The translations under genes were made by a program, and so were the position numbers. The notes under the pieces were generated by a model. It had not been told where the DNA came from. It searched no databases and worked only from the letters and a program-made list of their open reading frames with translations. This document shows, piece by piece, positions 1 through 9,106 of a stretch of DNA of 64,000 nucleotides. Within the stretch, counting starts at the first letter, position 1; each line of letters starts with the position of its first letter. The stretch comes from JBBDWJ01 sp963824095 (GTDB lineage Bacteria; Acidobacteriota; Terriglobia; Bryobacterales; UBA6623). The stretch covers positions 806,001 through 870,000 of the forward strand of contig CAWGNS010000009.1 of NCBI GenBank assembly GCA_963824095.1. The letters run 5' to 3'.

Positions 1-498
1 AACGAGGCCGACCGCGCCGTGCTGCGCAGCCTGCACCAGACCATCGAGCGCATCACCGACGATTTCGAGTCGCGCTGGCACTTCAACACATCGCTGGCGG
101 CGGTTATGCAACTGACCAACGAATTGTATGCCGCCGAGGCACAGATTTCGCCCGGAGTTCTGCGCGAGACGCTGCTGAAAACGACGCTGCTTTTGGCACC
201 GTTCGCACCGCATATGGCGGAAGAGTTGTGGGCCGAGCTGGGCCAAGCCGGGCCCATATTGCGGGCGGGCTGGCCGCAAGCGGACCCCGCGCTGGCGCGC
301 CAGGACGAAGTCGAGGTCGTGCTGCAGGTCAACGGCAGGGTGCGCTCCAAGGTGTCGGTTCCCAAGGGCTCGGACCGTGCGCGGCTGGAACAGTTGGCGC
401 GCGCCGACGAGCGCGTGGTGGCTCATCTCGACGGCAAGACGGTGCGCAAAGTCGTGGTCGTTCCCGACAAGCTGGTGAATTTTGTGGTCGGCGGCTAG
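1..498 (+). CDS. leuS: Leucyl-tRNA synthetase, C-terminal part (cut by window start)
   Basis: Reading frame 1 is open from the first base to a TAG at 496-498, so the gene begins before the window. About 165 residues are visible. They match the end of bacterial LeuRS: the helical anticodon-binding domain with the motif LLLAPFAPHMAEELW, then the small C-terminal domain with VVLQVNGRVRSKV, which contacts the tRNA elbow. The enzyme charges tRNA-Leu in the cytoplasm. The catalytic Rossmann domain, the editing domain and the KMSKS loop lie upstream and are not seen. Assignment is by recognised motifs and is firm. A small hairpin (stem GTTCCC/GGGAAC, 509-524) follows the stop but has no T tract. Confidence 0.93.
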   Translation, partial: NEADRAVLRSLHQTIERITDDFESRWHFNTSLAAVMQLTNELYAAEAQISPGVLRETLLKTTLLLAPFAPHMAEELWAELGQAGPILRAGWPQADPALARQDEVEVVLQVNGRVRSKVSVPKGSDRARLEQLARADERVVAHLDGKTVRKVVVVPDKLVNFVVGG

Positions 499-551
499 GC
501 CGAAGCAAGTTCCCTCACGGGAACGTTCCCTAACGGCACGAGAGCCGCGAA

Positions 552-723
552 GCGCGCAACAGAGCCGCACCCGAAAGGGGGCGGGCCGAGCCGCCTTGAT
601 GTTGGGGATCGACCACGGTTTTCGCGCCGCAATTCGGCGTCGCAATTGCGCAGGCGGCGTAGCGATTGAGCCGCCGTGTGCCGCTTCGGCCCGCCGGCTT
701 ACACCTGCGGCTCTGTTGCGCGC
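552..723. repeat. Palindromic element with 17-bp perfect inverted ends (AACAGAGCCGC family)
   Basis: The ends 552-568 (GCGCGCAACAGAGCCGC) and 707-723 are perfect 17-bp inverted repeats, with further partial pairing inside. Related arms recur at 15778-15980 and 19738-19880, so this is a dispersed, non-coding, MITE-like or REP-like family. No reading frame inside resembles a protein. It fills the gap between leuS and the acetyltransferase gene. Confidence 0.75.
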
Positions 724-771
724 TTTTTGAATTCTTCGATCTTCCACGTTGCGCCGGAGCAGACCTCAACT

Positions 772-1242
772 ATGTCTCTTGAAATTCGCCTCGCTAAGGC
801 TTCCGACTACAAGCGGCTCGAACAGCTCTTCGTCGAAACCTTCGAGCCGATCAGCCTCTACCGCCGCGTCGAGAAGCGTTTTGGTCCATTCAACGGCAAG
901 GGCCATCGCGAGCAATGGCATCTGCGTCTGCGGAAGGTTTTTGATTGGGAAATCATTCTGGTGGGCGAGTGCGACGGCGAAATCGCCGCCTGCGCTTGCG
1001 GCGTTTATACGCCCGAGACCCGCCTGGCGTTCCTCAATCTGCTGGCGGTCGATGCGCGGTTTCAAGGTCGCGGTTTCGGTCGTGAGATGCTGCAAACGAT
1101 GATGGGCTACATGAAAGAGCAGGGCGCCGAGCATATGCACCTGGACTGCATGGCCGACAACGACGCCGGCAACGCCCTCTACCGCTCGGAGGGTTTTGAA
1201 GAAGTGGCGCGGTCGATCTACTGGTATGTAAAAATCCCTTAA
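772..1242 (+). CDS. GNAT-family N-acetyltransferase
   Basis: 156 residues. The acetyl-CoA binding motif A is clear: FLNLLAVDARFQGRGFG, with the Q/R-x-x-G-x-G pyrophosphate loop at about residues 98-103. It is followed by the usual motif B region with NDAGNALYRSEGFEEV near residues 130-144. Length fits a single GNAT domain. The ATG at 772 is chosen because the protein then starts directly with the first GNAT strand (MSLEIRLAKASD); the frame upstream is repeat DNA. The substrate cannot be told from sequence. It stands alone between a repeat element and the NmrA-like gene on the same strand. Confidence 0.85.
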   Translation: MSLEIRLAKASDYKRLEQLFVETFEPISLYRRVEKRFGPFNGKGHREQWHLRLRKVFDWEIILVGECDGEIAACACGVYTPETRLAFLNLLAVDARFQGRGFGREMLQTMMGYMKEQGAEHMHLDCMADNDAGNALYRSEGFEEVARSIYWYVKIP

Positions 1243-1370
1243 CGCTCGTGAGCGCGGTGATACGATATCCGCCAGACGGCCGATGATGCGAGACGCGCCA
1301 TGTGAGGACACGCGGCGAACGGGCGGCCTCGCGGCGGACCGCAGCGCAGCGCGAGAGGAACGGAGCTTTC

Positions 1371-2264
1371 ATGTACGTCATCACCGGAGCCACGGGAAAC
1401 ACCGGGCGGCGCATCACCGAGGCGCTTCTGGCTTCCGGCAAGGCCGTCCGCGCGATCAGCCGCAGCGCCGACCGCGTGCAACCGCTGGTCGAGTTGGGCG
1501 CCGAGCCGTTCATCGGTTCGCTCGAGGACGCCGCCGCCACCCGCCGGGCGTTCGAGGGGGCGCGGGCGGTCTACGCCATGATTCCGCCCAACTATCGTGC
1601 GGAAAGTTTTCGGGCCTATCAAGACCAGGTGGCGGAAGTGATGGCGCAGGCGATCGAATCGGCCGGCGTGCCCTACGTGGTTTCGCTCAGCAGCCTGGGC
1701 GCGAATCACGCCGACGGGGTGGGTCCCATTTGCGGCTTACACGATCTCGAACAGCGCCTGAACAGGATATCGGGCGCCCACGTGATGCACCTGCGTCCGG
1801 CGTTTTTTATGGAAAATTTCCTGTTCCAGGTTGAAATTATCAAGAAAACCGGTGCCGCGGGAAGTCCTTTGTTGGAAAACGTGGCGATGCCGATGGTGGC
1901 GCTCCGTGATGTGGCCGCAATGGCCGTCGAGCGCCTCAAGCAGCTCGACTTTTCCGGAAAATCTCACCGCGAGCTGCTGGGGCAGCGCGACCTGGCGATG
2001 CCCGAGGCGATCGCAGCCCTGGGCAAGGCCATTGGCCGCGATAATCTGGCCTACGTGCGGTTCGAATACGAGGATTTCGGCCGCGGCATGCTCAACGCCG
2101 GCTTCAGCGCCGACGCGGTGGCATCGATGGTCGAGCTCTACCGGGCGCTCAACGAAGGACTGGTGCGGGCCACCTCGCCGCGGTCGGCGGAAAATACGAC
2201 CCCGACTTCCATCGAGGAATTCGCGCAGGTGTTCGCGGCTATCTATCAGCAGCAGAGTGAGTGA
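1371..2264 (+). CDS. NmrA-like NAD(P)-binding protein
   Basis: 297 residues, an atypical short-chain dehydrogenase of the NmrA/HSCARG type. The dinucleotide-binding glycine motif is at the extreme N terminus (MYVITGATGNTGRRI, G6-x-x-G9-x-x-G12), and SLSSLGANH near residue 105 is the usual strand after the cofactor site. Such proteins are NAD(P)H sensors or quinone/flavin-type reductases; which one applies here cannot be told. The start at 1371 is preceded by AGAGGAACGGAG, a plausible ribosome binding site, and removes a non-conserved Arg-rich extension. A weak extended -10 box (TGA-TACGAT, 1258-1266) lies about 105 bases upstream. Confidence 0.82.
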   Translation: MYVITGATGNTGRRITEALLASGKAVRAISRSADRVQPLVELGAEPFIGSLEDAAATRRAFEGARAVYAMIPPNYRAESFRAYQDQVAEVMAQAIESAGVPYVVSLSSLGANHADGVGPICGLHDLEQRLNRISGAHVMHLRPAFFMENFLFQVEIIKKTGAAGSPLLENVAMPMVALRDVAAMAVERLKQLDFSGKSHRELLGQRDLAMPEAIAALGKAIGRDNLAYVRFEYEDFGRGMLNAGFSADAVASMVELYRALNEGLVRATSPRSAENTTPTSIEEFAQVFAAIYQQQSE

Positions 2265-2653
2265 CGGGCAAAGCGCCGGCCGAAACCGGTTGCGCTCGTC
2301 ACGGCCGGCTGAGCCGCGAGAAATCGCTTCGCGGCAAAGATTGCGGCACCCGATCCTCGTGGCCTGAACCTCCAGGGTTGCTGCCTGCCGATTCCTCGAT
2401 TGGTGTCTCCTTCAGGGCCTCCGTCATGAGACAATAGGGAGATCAGTCCGGCGCCTCGGCCGGTCGCTGCAATAGCAGCCGGGCCCGGGGGGTTGGTAAC
2501 CCACGTATTTCGCCACGGAGCCCCTCCTCGGCAGCCCTCGCCGTCCTCCGTTTCCTCTTCGCCCTCGCCGGCCAATATCCGTCCGGCAACCCCCCAATCC
2601 CTCTCTGCGGTCCGCTCTTTTTTTTCAGATATACCCATCTGTTTGGAGCACTG
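2265..2653. other. Intergenic region, no gene seen
   Basis: 389 bases between the NmrA-like gene and the radical SAM gene. It holds several GC-rich inverted segments (for example around 2278-2335, with GCCGGC arms) and an oligo-T run at about 2619-2626 just upstream of the radical SAM ribosome binding site. No open frame here looks like a protein. Confidence 0.5.
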
Positions 2654-4291
2654 ATGCAAATTCACCCCAAAGGTTCTCACGCCCGCGTGCTGCTCACCTC
2701 CGTGTTCGGCCCCTTCGCCCGCGATGACGAATTCGGCAGCCGCGCCATCAACCCGATGGAGCTCTATCACAACCAGGTGACACGCGCCCAAGGGCCGTTT
2801 TCACTGCGCATGTTTCACCGTTCGTGGGGGATCATGATGATCCAGGAGAACATCACCGCCTCCTCGACCTTGCTTGATTTTCCGACTCGCGAAGCCTTCG
2901 AGCGAGAACTCGACGCGCACGACTACGACATCGTGGGCATCTCCTCGATCATTGTGAACGTCGGCAAGGTGCGCGAGATGTGCCGCATCGTGCGCCACCG
3001 CTTACCGCGGGCGGTGATCGTCGTCGGCGGACATGTCTCGGCGATCCCCGGCGTGGAACGCCTGATCGACGCGGACCACATCGTGCGCGGGGAAGGCGTC
3101 GCCTGGATGCGGCGCTTCCTGGGCGAGGACGAACATGCACCCGTGCGGCACCCGCTGGTCCTTTCCGGTTTCGGGCACCGCGTCATGGGCCTACGGCTGC
3201 CTCGGCACATCCTCTCACGTACCGCGACGTTGATCCCGTCGGTGGGTTGTCCGATGGGCTGTAACTTTTGCAGCACCTCGGCGTTTTTCGGTGGTAAGGG
3301 GAAGTACGTGAACTTCTACGAAACGGGCCAGGAGCTGTTCGAGCTGATGAGCGAGATCGAAGCGAAACTCAAGGTGCAATCGTTCTTCGTGATGGACGAG
3401 AATTTTCTGCTCTACCGCCAACGCGCGCTCCAGCTCAAGGAGCAGATGAAGGCGCACGGCAAGAGTTGGGAGCTCTACGTTTTCTCTTCCGCGAACGCGA
3501 TTCGCAAATACACGCCCGAAGAACTTGTGGAACTGGGCGTTTCCTGGGTGTGGATGGGGTTGGAGTCCCCGCGCGCGGGCTATGCCAAGCTGGCCGACGC
3601 CGATACGGTGGAGTTGACTCGGGAATTGCGCGCCCATGGCATCAAAGTGCTGGGTTCCACGATCATCGGCATGGAGCATCACACGCCGGGCAACATCTTC
3701 GAAGAAATCGAGTCCGCCGTGGCGCATAATACCGATTTCCACCAGTTCATGCTCTATACGCCCCTGCCCGGGACGCCGCTCTATGCGGAGATGGCCGAGG
3801 AGGGGAGGATGCACGACGTCGATCTGGCGGACATCCACGGCCAATACAAATTCAACTTCGAGCACCATGCGATCTCGCGGGACGAATCGAAGCGGCTGCT
3901 GGATTGGGCCTTTCAGCGCGATTTTGAACGCAATGGTCCGAGCCTGTACCGCATTTGCCGCAGCACGCTGGAAGGCTGGAAACGGTACCGCTCCCACCCC
4001 GATCTACGCATTCAGGAACGTCTCGCTCGCGAGATGCGCAGCCTGCGGGCGGCCTACGGCGGCATGCTCTGGGCGATGGAGCACTATTTGAAGGAGACCA
4101 ACGAAACCGTCAGCCGCGAGATTCGAACCCTGAGAAAGGAGATCGCCGCCGAGTTTGGAGTCGTCGCGCGCATGCGCGCGGCCGCGCTGGGCACCTTGCT
4201 GGGGTGGACGACACGGCGCGAGCAGAAACGGCTCGCGCGCGGGGTAACCTACGAGCCGAGGATGTTCGTCGAACGCAAGAACTGGGCTTGA
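2654..4291 (+). CDS. B12-binding domain radical SAM protein
   Basis: 545 residues. An N-terminal cobalamin-binding-like Rossmann domain (about residues 10-160, with VGISSIIVNVG and VVGGHVSAIPG) precedes a radical SAM barrel. The iron-sulfur motif is C199-x3-C203-x2-C206 in GCPMGCNFC, which binds the [4Fe-4S] cluster that cleaves S-adenosylmethionine. A later segment (YTPLPGTPLYAEM) is typical of this family. The C-terminal 130 residues are helical and basic. Family members carry out methylations and rearrangements, often on lipids or natural products; the substrate here is unknown. Start ATG 2654 follows TTTGGAGCA. No biosynthetic neighbours are adjacent. Confidence 0.88.
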   Translation: MQIHPKGSHARVLLTSVFGPFARDDEFGSRAINPMELYHNQVTRAQGPFSLRMFHRSWGIMMIQENITASSTLLDFPTREAFERELDAHDYDIVGISSIIVNVGKVREMCRIVRHRLPRAVIVVGGHVSAIPGVERLIDADHIVRGEGVAWMRRFLGEDEHAPVRHPLVLSGFGHRVMGLRLPRHILSRTATLIPSVGCPMGCNFCSTSAFFGGKGKYVNFYETGQELFELMSEIEAKLKVQSFFVMDENFLLYRQRALQLKEQMKAHGKSWELYVFSSANAIRKYTPEELVELGVSWVWMGLESPRAGYAKLADADTVELTRELRAHGIKVLGSTIIGMEHHTPGNIFEEIESAVAHNTDFHQFMLYTPLPGTPLYAEMAEEGRMHDVDLADIHGQYKFNFEHHAISRDESKRLLDWAFQRDFERNGPSLYRICRSTLEGWKRYRSHPDLRIQERLAREMRSLRAAYGGMLWAMEHYLKETNETVSREIRTLRKEIAAEFGVVARMRAAALGTLLGWTTRREQKRLARGVTYEPRMFVERKNWA

Positions 4292-4310
4292 ACGGCGCTC
4301 CATCCATTTT

Positions 4311-4335
4311 GGACAGACAGGATTGTCTGTCCCAC
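4311..4335. repeat. Short palindrome of the ACAGACAGGATTGTCTGT family
   Basis: Contains ACAGACAGGATTGTCTGT flanked by GG and CCCAC. It sits between the convergent radical SAM and oxidoreductase genes. Other copies or variants lie near 8869, 15116, 40485, 40552, 44069, 50525 and 51402. The perfect TGTCTGT/ACAGACA arms allow a hairpin. Confidence 0.8.
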
Positions 4336-5699
4336 TACACTTTCTTGGGATCGGGGTGCTCGTAGGGCTTGCGGTAGGGGCGCGCCAGCAGCTTGTTGGC
4401 TTCGGGATCGTTGGCAATCTGCTGCTTGGCGGCGTCCCATTCGAGAGTGCGTCCGGTCTTCATCGAGAGGTTAGCCAGGATGCAGCTCGCGGTCGAGATG
4501 TAGCCTTGCTCGATGTCGGCGACGGGCTTGCTTCGCTTGTCGATGGCGGCCAGAAAGTCCATCATGTGGTAGCGCACGGCCGGGGCGACGTGCCGCTCGA
4601 GATCTTTTTCGGTTTTATCTTCGGGGTATTTCTCGTACTCGTAGGTCACGTCCTTGTGGACCTTCTCGGCGCCTTTTTCCATCGGAATGAAATCGTAGCC
4701 GAATACGCCGACCTTGAGCGTTCCTTTGTCGCCGTAAAATGTAGCGCCCCACGGATAGTCGGGGTCGGGCGAACTGCCCCAGGAGCGATGCTGCCAGACG
4801 ATTTTCAGGTCGCCGTGGTCGAAGATGGCGGTCTGCGTGTCGGAGATGTTCGCCTTGCTGTTCTTGTCGACCAGGATGCCGCCCGATGAGCTGACGCTTT
4901 TGGGCCAGGAAAGGCCGAGCATCCAGCGCGACATGTCGTACATGTGGATGCACATGTCGCCGACGATGCCGTTGCCGTACTCCATGAAGGCGCGCCAGCG
5001 CCGCGGGTGGACGAGTTCGTTGTAAGGGCGCATCGGCGCGGGGCCGGTCCAGGTCTCGTAATCGAGATTGGGCGGCGGCGTGGTGTCGGGCGGATTTTCG
5101 GTCGCGCGCATGTGGTAGTAGCAATAGACCTCGACGAGCGCTATCTTGCCCAACTTACCCGTGTGGATGTATTTGTCGCGCGCCTCGACGATGTGCGGCG
5201 TGCTGCGGCGCTGCGTACCGACCTGCACGACGCGCTTGTATTTGCGGGCGGCGGCGAGCATCGCCTGGCCTTCGACGATGTCGGTGCTGATCGGCTTTTG
5301 GACCCAGACGTCGATGCCGGCCTGGCAGGCGGCGATCATCGGCAGCGCGTGCCAGTGGTCAGGCGGCGCGACCAGCACGAGGTCGAGGTCTTTTTGGTCG
5401 AGCATCTCCTGGTAGTGAGAAAAGGTGCGCGGCTTTTTTTTCGATCGTTGGCGCGAGGAGACGATATCGGCCGCGGCGGCGAGCATCTGCGAATCGACGT
5501 CGCACAGCGAGACGACCTCGACCGGGGCGACCTGGATCAGGCGCAGCAGGTCGACCTTGCCGTACCAGCCGGTGCCGATCAACCCGACTCGCCGGACTTT
5601 TTGATCGTCGAACTCGGCGGCGGGGACCGCGGCGGCAGCAGCAGCGCTGGACAGCGCCAGGCCGGCCGTGGTGGTTTGCAGGAATTGGCGGCGATTCAT
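4335..5699 (-). CDS. Tat-exported Gfo/Idh/MocA-family oxidoreductase
   Basis: 454 residues. The N terminus is a twin-arginine signal (MNRRQFLQTTTAG, then an Ala-rich hydrophobic run), so the folded enzyme is probably exported with its cofactor. A Rossmann domain follows with G42-T-G44-W-Y-G47 for NAD(P). The usual E-K-P motif is Q-K-P at about 134-136, keeping the lysine. The C-terminal half is the alpha/beta substrate domain. Family members oxidise or epimerise sugars and inositols; the substrate is not known. AAAGGAGG lies just upstream of the ATG, a strong ribosome binding site. It is transcribed alone, converging on the radical SAM gene. Confidence 0.88.
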   Translation of the reverse strand: MNRRQFLQTTTAGLALSSAAAAAAVPAAEFDDQKVRRVGLIGTGWYGKVDLLRLIQVAPVEVVSLCDVDSQMLAAAADIVSSRQRSKKKPRTFSHYQEMLDQKDLDLVLVAPPDHWHALPMIAACQAGIDVWVQKPISTDIVEGQAMLAAARKYKRVVQVGTQRRSTPHIVEARDKYIHTGKLGKIALVEVYCYYHMRATENPPDTTPPPNLDYETWTGPAPMRPYNELVHPRRWRAFMEYGNGIVGDMCIHMYDMSRWMLGLSWPKSVSSSGGILVDKNSKANISDTQTAIFDHGDLKIVWQHRSWGSSPDPDYPWGATFYGDKGTLKVGVFGYDFIPMEKGAEKVHKDVTYEYEKYPEDKTEKDLERHVAPAVRYHMMDFLAAIDKRSKPVADIEQGYISTASCILANLSMKTGRTLEWDAAKQQIANDPEANKLLARPYRKPYEHPDPKKV

Positions 5700-5852
5700 G
5701 GGCTCGGCCTCCTTTGGGGACGGAGTGGTTGGAATCGAGGGAACGGTTTGGCTAACCCGAACACTCTATCACAGGCTATCCGGAGTGTAGGGGCATCGCG
5801 CTACGCCGCGGGGTGGGATTGCCGTCGTTGCGAGTTATACGTGGTGCGCATG

Positions 5853-6020
5853 CGCCCCGTAGCGCAGGGCTGGAGCTTTTCCAGACCTGCGGTATTGCTC
5901 GGAGGTTTGGCGAAATGAGAAAGGCGCGCAGGGTCGGCGAAACGTCAAAGGCTCAGAGGGTTGCCGGATGGCCGAGACGCCGCAGGTCTGGGAAATCCGC
6001 CTAGCCCTGCGCTACCGGGC
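5853..6020. repeat. Long imperfect inverted repeat (GTAGCGCAGGGCTGG family)
   Basis: The left arm (5853-5892: GTAGCGCAGGGCTGG, then CCAGACCTGCGG) is mirrored by the right arm (5979-6020: CCGCAGGTCTGG, then CCCTGCGCTAC). A related pair is at 56077-56202 and a single arm at about 14368-14386. This element fills most of the 408-base gap between two minus-strand genes; no protein frame is seen there. Confidence 0.75.
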
Positions 6021-6107
6021 AAGGGCATAGCACGCTGGCCCCTACCAACGTCTTTGCGTGGTCGAGAAAATCCCTTTGCGTGGTTAAGAAGTCTTTGAGA
6101 CGCCCTA

Positions 6108-8669
6108 CTAGGCGGTCTGGCGGGCTTTCAATCCCCGCTTCTGACTGACGACATCGCCTGCCGCGTTGCGCACCGTCACCGTGTAAACTCCGGCGTCGAA
6201 CACGGGCGGCGTGAACGACGGCTGCATCAGACGATAGGTATAGATGTGCTCTGGCTTGGGCTTTTCCCGCACGACTTCGAGCAGCGACCCGACTTCGACG
6301 TTCTCGATCGCTTCGAGGAACCAACCCGTATGGGGTAGCCCATTTTCGTCCTGGGTGATGACGATGGGCCAGCCCGTGCAGGGTTGTGCATCAGGCTTCG
6401 AGGCGTCAACCCAGCGCGGCCAGTTGGCGACCGTCACGGCTTGTTTGGCGCGATCGAACTCGACGATGCCATAGCCGGGAGCGCGGTGATTTACCGCCGT
6501 CGGCTCGACGCCCACCGCTTTCGGGTTGAATACGGCATGGACCGTGACCTTGTTGCCGAATCCGTCGAGGTATTCGCCGCTGTTACGCGGCGCGCCCGGC
6601 TGGCGATTGCGGCCCGGCTCGGGCGGATACCAGCGGCGCGGGAACAGGTTCGAGATCGCCGGTACGCACAGCGCCCAGCCGGCGTCGTTCCAGTCGTCGA
6701 CGCCGTATTGCGCGGTGCTGCCCAAGTGCTGGTCGCCGGCAATGTGCACGGCGAGGGCGCGGCGGATGGCGCGCAGCGCTTCGTTGCGCGGGGTTTGCGG
6801 CCAGCCGTTGGAGTCGTGGTCGGCGACGCGCACTTCGCCTTCGGCGTATCCGTCGGGCGGCAGCACGGGCAGATCGGGCGTCACCGCATCGGTGTTGGCG
6901 GGCGGCGGCAGCGTGGCGAGATTCGCGAAGATCGTTTGCGAGACGGCGGCCTTGATCCAGGCGCCGCTCCAGTCCTGCGCCCAGTGGTGCAGAAAGTCGA
7001 TCTGGCGCTGGCCGAGCAGGTGCGCTCCGGCGACGTCGCCGTCTTTCGGAGGATCGTAGGCCGGGTTTTGCGCCCAGCCGTTGACGATCTGCGCTTTCGG
7101 AATCGTCGGCTTCGGCGCCGACTTCCACTTGCGGTCTTCGAGGATGGCGAAGCTGACACCGCCGCATAGCAGCTCCGTGTAGTAAACGCCGATGTTTTGC
7201 GCGACCGGCGTGGGGTCAAACGGGTCGGGCAGGTGACTGGTCTGCGTGCGCTGCACCATGTTGACCCACTCGGCGGGTTCCTGATAGCCGCCGCTGTCTT
7301 GCCCGGCCTGGTCGAAGCCGTCGGCTTTGCGTCCGCCCGCGCCCCACACGTTGCCGTGATAGACGTCGTGATCGTCGGGCATGCAGACGGACGGCGTGTC
7401 GCGCAGCAGCTCGCCGAACGACCAGCCGAACAGGTACCACTTGCGCAGGTAGTCGAGCGTGGCGCGCTCCAGCGGCAGCCGCTCAATCCCGTAGCTCCCC
7501 GAACGCTCGTAAATCTGATCGCCGGTGAACAGCAGCAGGTCGGGCCGGAAATGTTGCAGGTTGCGGGCGATCGGCGTGTGCGGGAAACCGAGGTCGTTGG
7601 TGCAGGAGAGCGCGCCCACGACGAGTTTTTCCTTGCCGCGCGGATCGCGGCGGACGACGCCGTCGTAGTGGTGTTCCTGCGCGCCGCGATAGACCAAGCG
7701 GTAGCGTACGTCGGCGGTATCGTCCCAATCGGGCACGCGAAACGTAGCCGTGCGCGCGAACGGATCGATGCGCGACTCCGCCAGCGTGCGCCAATCGCCC
7801 GGCAAGGTAGCGGGGATCTGCAACTGCACCAGCCCCGATCGCGAATCGACCGGCGCCATCTGCGCGGTCATCTTCAGGACGCCGCGGCTGAGCGTATGCA
7901 TTGAGAACAGGATCGGACCCCAGGCGCGATCGGCGTGCTCGTCGACTTTTGGGCCGCCGACCTTCCAGTCGCGAAACCAGCAGCGCAGCGAACCTTTGTT
8001 TTCGCGGCCTTTGCGGTTGATGCCCGACATGGTGACGACGTTTTGCGAGGGGTCGGGGGTGGTCAGGATTGGGCCGGAACTGCAAACCAGCGCCAGGCCC
8101 CCGGTGGTCCAATCGGCGGGAACATCGCGCGCGACCTGAGCGAGCGGCTGTCCCGAGGCGTCGTTGGCCGCGAGGCTGACGCGGTAGCCGGAGCCGCGTG
8201 GTTCGCCGCGCAGCACGAACTCCAGGTCGCCCGATGGCCGCCGAAAAGCGGCCGAGGCGTGATCGAGGTCGCCGAGGAACAGGCGCCCGTCGTTGCTGAG
8301 GCCGGCGTCGAGGCCGATACCGTAGATCGCCGTGTCGCGATAGTCATCGAAGGGGCCGCGCATGCCGATGCGGAAGCCGGCGTAGCCGGGCTCGCCGCCG
8401 CGCGGCTGTTGCAGGTAGCCGAGCTTGACGCGGGTTTCGAACGGCTGCGCGCGGCTCGATAGCTCGTGCGTGAGCAGAACGACGTTGCGGTCGCCGCCGG
8501 CGGTGGCGCATTCGATGCGGCCGCCGCTGAGGCGCCAGTCCTGCAAGCGGTTCGCCCAGTATTGCGGGCCGAGCCATGTCTGGTTGGGTCCGCCTTGCCA
8601 GTTGGAGGCGAAATCGGCGGCCATGACCGGTGTCGCGGCCAGGACCAGGAAGGCTTCGCGGCGTTTCAT
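6108..8669 (-). CDS. PhoD-like metallophosphoesterase, exported
   Basis: 853 residues, longer than typical PhoD (about 520) because of an N-terminal beta-rich region of roughly 300 residues. It opens with a signal-like sequence (MKRREAFLVLAATPVMA). The catalytic domain is recognised by LLLFTGDQIYERSGSYG and PDDHDVYHGNVWGAGG, which carry Asp and His ligands expected for a PhoD metal centre, and by VHIAGDQHLGS later on. Family members are secreted alkaline phosphatases or phosphodiesterases using Ca/Fe. The extra N-terminal part may bind substrate or surface. Start ATG 8669 has only a weak ribosome binding site. Confidence 0.83.
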   Translation of the reverse strand: MKRREAFLVLAATPVMAADFASNWQGGPNQTWLGPQYWANRLQDWRLSGGRIECATAGGDRNVVLLTHELSSRAQPFETRVKLGYLQQPRGGEPGYAGFRIGMRGPFDDYRDTAIYGIGLDAGLSNDGRLFLGDLDHASAAFRRPSGDLEFVLRGEPRGSGYRVSLAANDASGQPLAQVARDVPADWTTGGLALVCSSGPILTTPDPSQNVVTMSGINRKGRENKGSLRCWFRDWKVGGPKVDEHADRAWGPILFSMHTLSRGVLKMTAQMAPVDSRSGLVQLQIPATLPGDWRTLAESRIDPFARTATFRVPDWDDTADVRYRLVYRGAQEHHYDGVVRRDPRGKEKLVVGALSCTNDLGFPHTPIARNLQHFRPDLLLFTGDQIYERSGSYGIERLPLERATLDYLRKWYLFGWSFGELLRDTPSVCMPDDHDVYHGNVWGAGGRKADGFDQAGQDSGGYQEPAEWVNMVQRTQTSHLPDPFDPTPVAQNIGVYYTELLCGGVSFAILEDRKWKSAPKPTIPKAQIVNGWAQNPAYDPPKDGDVAGAHLLGQRQIDFLHHWAQDWSGAWIKAAVSQTIFANLATLPPPANTDAVTPDLPVLPPDGYAEGEVRVADHDSNGWPQTPRNEALRAIRRALAVHIAGDQHLGSTAQYGVDDWNDAGWALCVPAISNLFPRRWYPPEPGRNRQPGAPRNSGEYLDGFGNKVTVHAVFNPKAVGVEPTAVNHRAPGYGIVEFDRAKQAVTVANWPRWVDASKPDAQPCTGWPIVITQDENGLPHTGWFLEAIENVEVGSLLEVVREKPKPEHIYTYRLMQPSFTPPVFDAGVYTVTVRNAAGDVVSQKRGLKARQTA

Positions 8670-8868
8670 AGTTCTCGTCGAGGGGATGGCGCTTGTTGAG
8701 CGCGGCCTTTGCCACAGGAATTGCAGACGTTTGCGGGAAGGCCGCGAGCGATCGAGTTCGGAGACAGACTACTATTTTCGCGCCTGAATTGGCAAACGAG
8801 GTGTGTTCTCGATTCGACCATCAGCGGGCGCACATATCGCGGCGGTTACACCAGCTTGGCGTTCTGAC

Positions 8869-8894
8869 GTGGGACAGACAATCTTGTTTGTCTC
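8869..8894. repeat. Diverged copy of the ACAGACA...TGTCTGT palindrome
   Basis: GTGGGACAGACAATCTTG followed by TTTGTCTC, a diverged member of the family seen at 4311. It directly abuts the larger composite repeat beginning at 8897. Confidence 0.6.
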
Positions 8895-8896
8895 CT

Positions 8897-9023
8897 GTAG
8901 AGACAGGCGCTGTCGCCTTTCGCCGCCGTCAGGCGGCCCTTTGCCTGTGTCCGAGTCAACAATGCAGGGCCAGGAGGGGCCTCCGCTTTGCTGCGGCCGA
9001 CAGGCGAGAGCGCCTGTCTCCAC
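8897..9023. repeat. Composite repeat with GTAGAGACAGGCG / CGCCTGTCTC ends, copy A
   Basis: The outer ends are GTAGAGACAGGCG and CGCCTGTCTCCAC. Each end also pairs with itself (GACAGGCG..CGCCTGTC). The centre carries GGCGGC and GCGGCC palindromes and the conserved block GGCCAGGAGGGGCCTCCGC. Copy B (17664-17838) and copy C (55946-56060) share this order in the opposite orientation; a single-end variant is at 50461-50490. It lies in the 437-base gap between the PhoD-like and TonB receptor genes, which has no other recognisable content. Confidence 0.78.
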
Positions 9024-9106
9024 TTGGAGAAGAGCTGACTCCGCGGGGACCGCCGAAAGCGCCGGTCCCCGCGGGCATGGCAACGACGGGCACAGCGACG
9101 CCGTGG

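Noticed and set aside
509..524. Rho-independent terminator after leuS
   Set aside because: The 6-bp stem is followed by no T tract, so it cannot be called a terminator with confidence.
8897..9023. Possible CRISPR repeat unit
   Set aside because: The repeats are dispersed singly over tens of kilobases with palindromic ends and no regular spacers, so this is not an array.
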